Source: Neobacillus cucumis (GTDB taxonomy: Bacteria > Bacillota > Bacilli > Bacillales_B > DSM-18226). From it: 64,000 nt of DNA. The stretch covers positions 1 to 64,000 of the forward strand of contig NZ_JAMBOH010000005.1 of assembly GCF_023715505.1 (NCBI RefSeq), in the 5' to 3' direction. The notes beneath the pieces are model-generated. The model was not told the origin of the DNA. It ran no database searches and was given only the letters and a program-made list of their open reading frames with translations. The first letter of the stretch is position 1, and each line of letters starts with the position of its first letter. This document shows, one piece after another, positions 62,948 through 64,000 of the stretch. Made by a program: the position numbers and the translations under genes.

Positions 62948-64000
62948 TTACCCATTAATCGATACGTCAAAGCCAAATTGTGTCTTTCCAAACGCTTCAA
63001 CCGAGTCTTCGTAGAGATTGGATCGATGTGTACATACTGCCAAAAGATCGCGTATGAACATTTCGATCGGATCTCCTTTGAACATCGAAAATCCGCCAAG
63101 TGTCAACAAAACTTTCACCGCAATGTCCGCTACGTTTTTCGTGATTTTTGCCCTAATTGCAGCAAATTCACCACGTTTATCTTCTTTTCCCATTTCATAG
63201 TTTTCTAATAAAGAAATATATTTTTCTAATAGACCTTCTGATTCGTAATATTTAATCGTTAATTCTGCTAATACCCCCTGATGACGGGAATCTTTAGCAG
63301 AATTTCCTCCTAATCGAACCCGCTTTTCCGTCCGTTTCTTAAATTCCTCTAGTAAACGCTCCGCTCCGCCTAGCGCGACCATAGGGAATCCGATACAAAA
63401 GGATGAGAAAAATGGAACATCATAAAGAGGATAGTCTTTATCATAACCTTCAGGAGGTCTGCCTGTACGATCTGCAACAGTAAGTCGTATAAGATGGTGC
63501 TTTGGAACGTAGACATTATCTACAATTACCTGGTTGCTTCCTGTCCCCCTAAGGCCTAACGTATCCCAATTTTCCACTATTTGCACATCAGATACCGGTA
63601 ATGTCAGCATGCATAGTTCATTCTCTTCATTGCCGTCTATTTTTATTTTCACTGCAAGAGACACCCAGTCGCTATATAAGATACCACTTACAAAACTATA
63701 CTTACCGGTGATCCGAAAACCATCCCCATCCTTTTCCACTTTGCCTATAGGAGCAAAAATATCTGCAATTAACCCACCCTGTTTAATAACTTCTTCTGCT
63801 CCCTTTTTCGTCATAAAAGCTACTAAACTATTATGAATGGAATAAAGAAAAGTTAACCAAGCAGCAGAAGTATTATATCTTCCAACGGTGCGGATAACCT
63901 GGGAATACTCTCTTAAATTTACTTGAGGCTCTCCATATTTTTTCGGCAGTAATAACTTGGATAATCGAGCTTCTTTCATCGCATCAATGACATTTTTTGA
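62948..64000 (-). CDS. Acyl-CoA dehydrogenase-fold flavoenzyme, partial at the right edge
   Basis: About 350 residues are visible, and the frame stays open past the edge (codons before the ATG at 63979 still read SKNVIDA). The pattern follows class D flavin monooxygenases/acyl-CoA dehydrogenases: LLLPKKYGEP near the start, SAAWLTFLYSIHN, NWDTLGLRGTGSNQVIVDNVYVP, and a long C-terminal helical domain. The usual catalytic Glu of acyl-CoA dehydrogenases is not evident. HsaA/DszC-type two-component hydroxylases and sulfonate monooxygenases share this fold. Substrate unknown. Confidence 0.82.
   Translation of the reverse strand, partial: SKNVIDAMKEARLSKLLLPKKYGEPQVNLREYSQVIRTVGRYNTSAAWLTFLYSIHNSLVAFMTKKGAEEVIKQGGLIADIFAPIGKVEKDGDGFRITGKYSFVSGILYSDWVSLAVKIKIDGNEENELCMLTLPVSDVQIVENWDTLGLRGTGSNQVIVDNVYVPKHHLIRLTVADRTGRPPEGYDKDYPLYDVPFFSSFCIGFPMVALGGAERLLEEFKKRTEKRVRLGGNSAKDSRHQGVLAELTIKYYESEGLLEKYISLLENYEMGKEDKRGEFAAIRAKITKNVADIAVKVLLTLGGFSMFKGDPIEMFIRDLLAVCTHRSNLYEDSVEAFGKTQFGFDVSING

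Overview
The window looks like chromosome from a low-GC, endospore-forming Bacillaceae (Neobacillus/Bacillus type). The evidence is the gene order shared with the Bacillus subtilis yneK-ccd-sirA-tkt-lexA-glnRA-hflX-spoVK-hfq-miaA-mutLS neighbourhood, sporulation genes (spoVK, sirA, a Spo0E-type phosphatase), and strong Gram-positive ribosome binding sites with frequent GTG and TTG starts. The species cannot be fixed from the sequence alone.

Region 1 (1-14.6 kb) is a zinc-starvation island. It holds three paralogous COG0523 (ZagA/YciC-type) GTPases, a thioredoxin-like 2Fe-2S protein, a SufU paralog with all its zinc ligands, zinc-free versions of ribosomal proteins L33 and S14, an FAD oxidoreductase, a COG0701 permease with a short TIGR03943-type partner, a complete Znu-type ABC importer, and a Fur/Zur-family repressor. 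Eleven 21-bp palindromes matching the Bacillus Zur box lie in its promoter regions. The island ends at a tyrosine-recombinase fragment and a selenocysteine tRNA. Conserved backbone begins directly after that tRNA, so the region may be an insertion at tRNA-Sec. An IS3-type transposase starts at the very left edge.

Region 2 (14.8-38 kb) is the conserved backbone: yneK, ccdC, ccdA, a Spo0E-type gene (ynzD-like), a cold-shock gene, yneF, sirA, tkt, ynzC, the SOS cluster yneB-yneA/lexA with its LexA boxes, glnRA with GlnR/TnrA boxes, ynbB, hflX, a TRIC/UPF0126 channel, spoVK, hfq, miaA, mreBH, mutL and mutS. Several intergenic spaces hold short arrays of roughly 50-bp units, each carrying an inverted repeat. 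Arm sequences differ between arrays.

Region 3 (38-50 kb) is mixed accessory DNA: a YwaF-type membrane protein, tRNA-Arg(CCT) with a decayed copy of its 3' half about 0.8 kb away around a sigma-region-4 gene, a large catalase, an acetyl-CoA-synthetase-like ligase with an altered acyl-pocket motif and a cre-like site, two secreted enzymes (a beta-lactamase-fold serine hydrolase and a GDSL esterase), a lipoprotein nuclease and a YlmA-type ABC ATPase.

Region 4 (50-64 kb) is an almost entirely minus-strand catabolic cluster: EtfBA, a racemase-fold protein lacking both catalytic cysteines, two fumarate-reductase-type flavoproteins, an MFS carrier, a GlcG/HbpS protein, an SDR dehydrogenase, an isocitrate-lyase/PEP-mutase family lyase, an MmgE/PrpD protein, an oligopeptide ABC ATPase truncated beside an IS3 remnant, an FAD-synthetase-like protein without a flavokinase signature, and an acyl-CoA-dehydrogenase-fold flavoenzyme that runs off the window. 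The gene set suggests uptake, flavin-dependent desaturation, hydration/dehydration and retro-aldol cleavage of a branched or tricarboxylic acid, with electrons possibly passed to Etf. The substrate is unknown.
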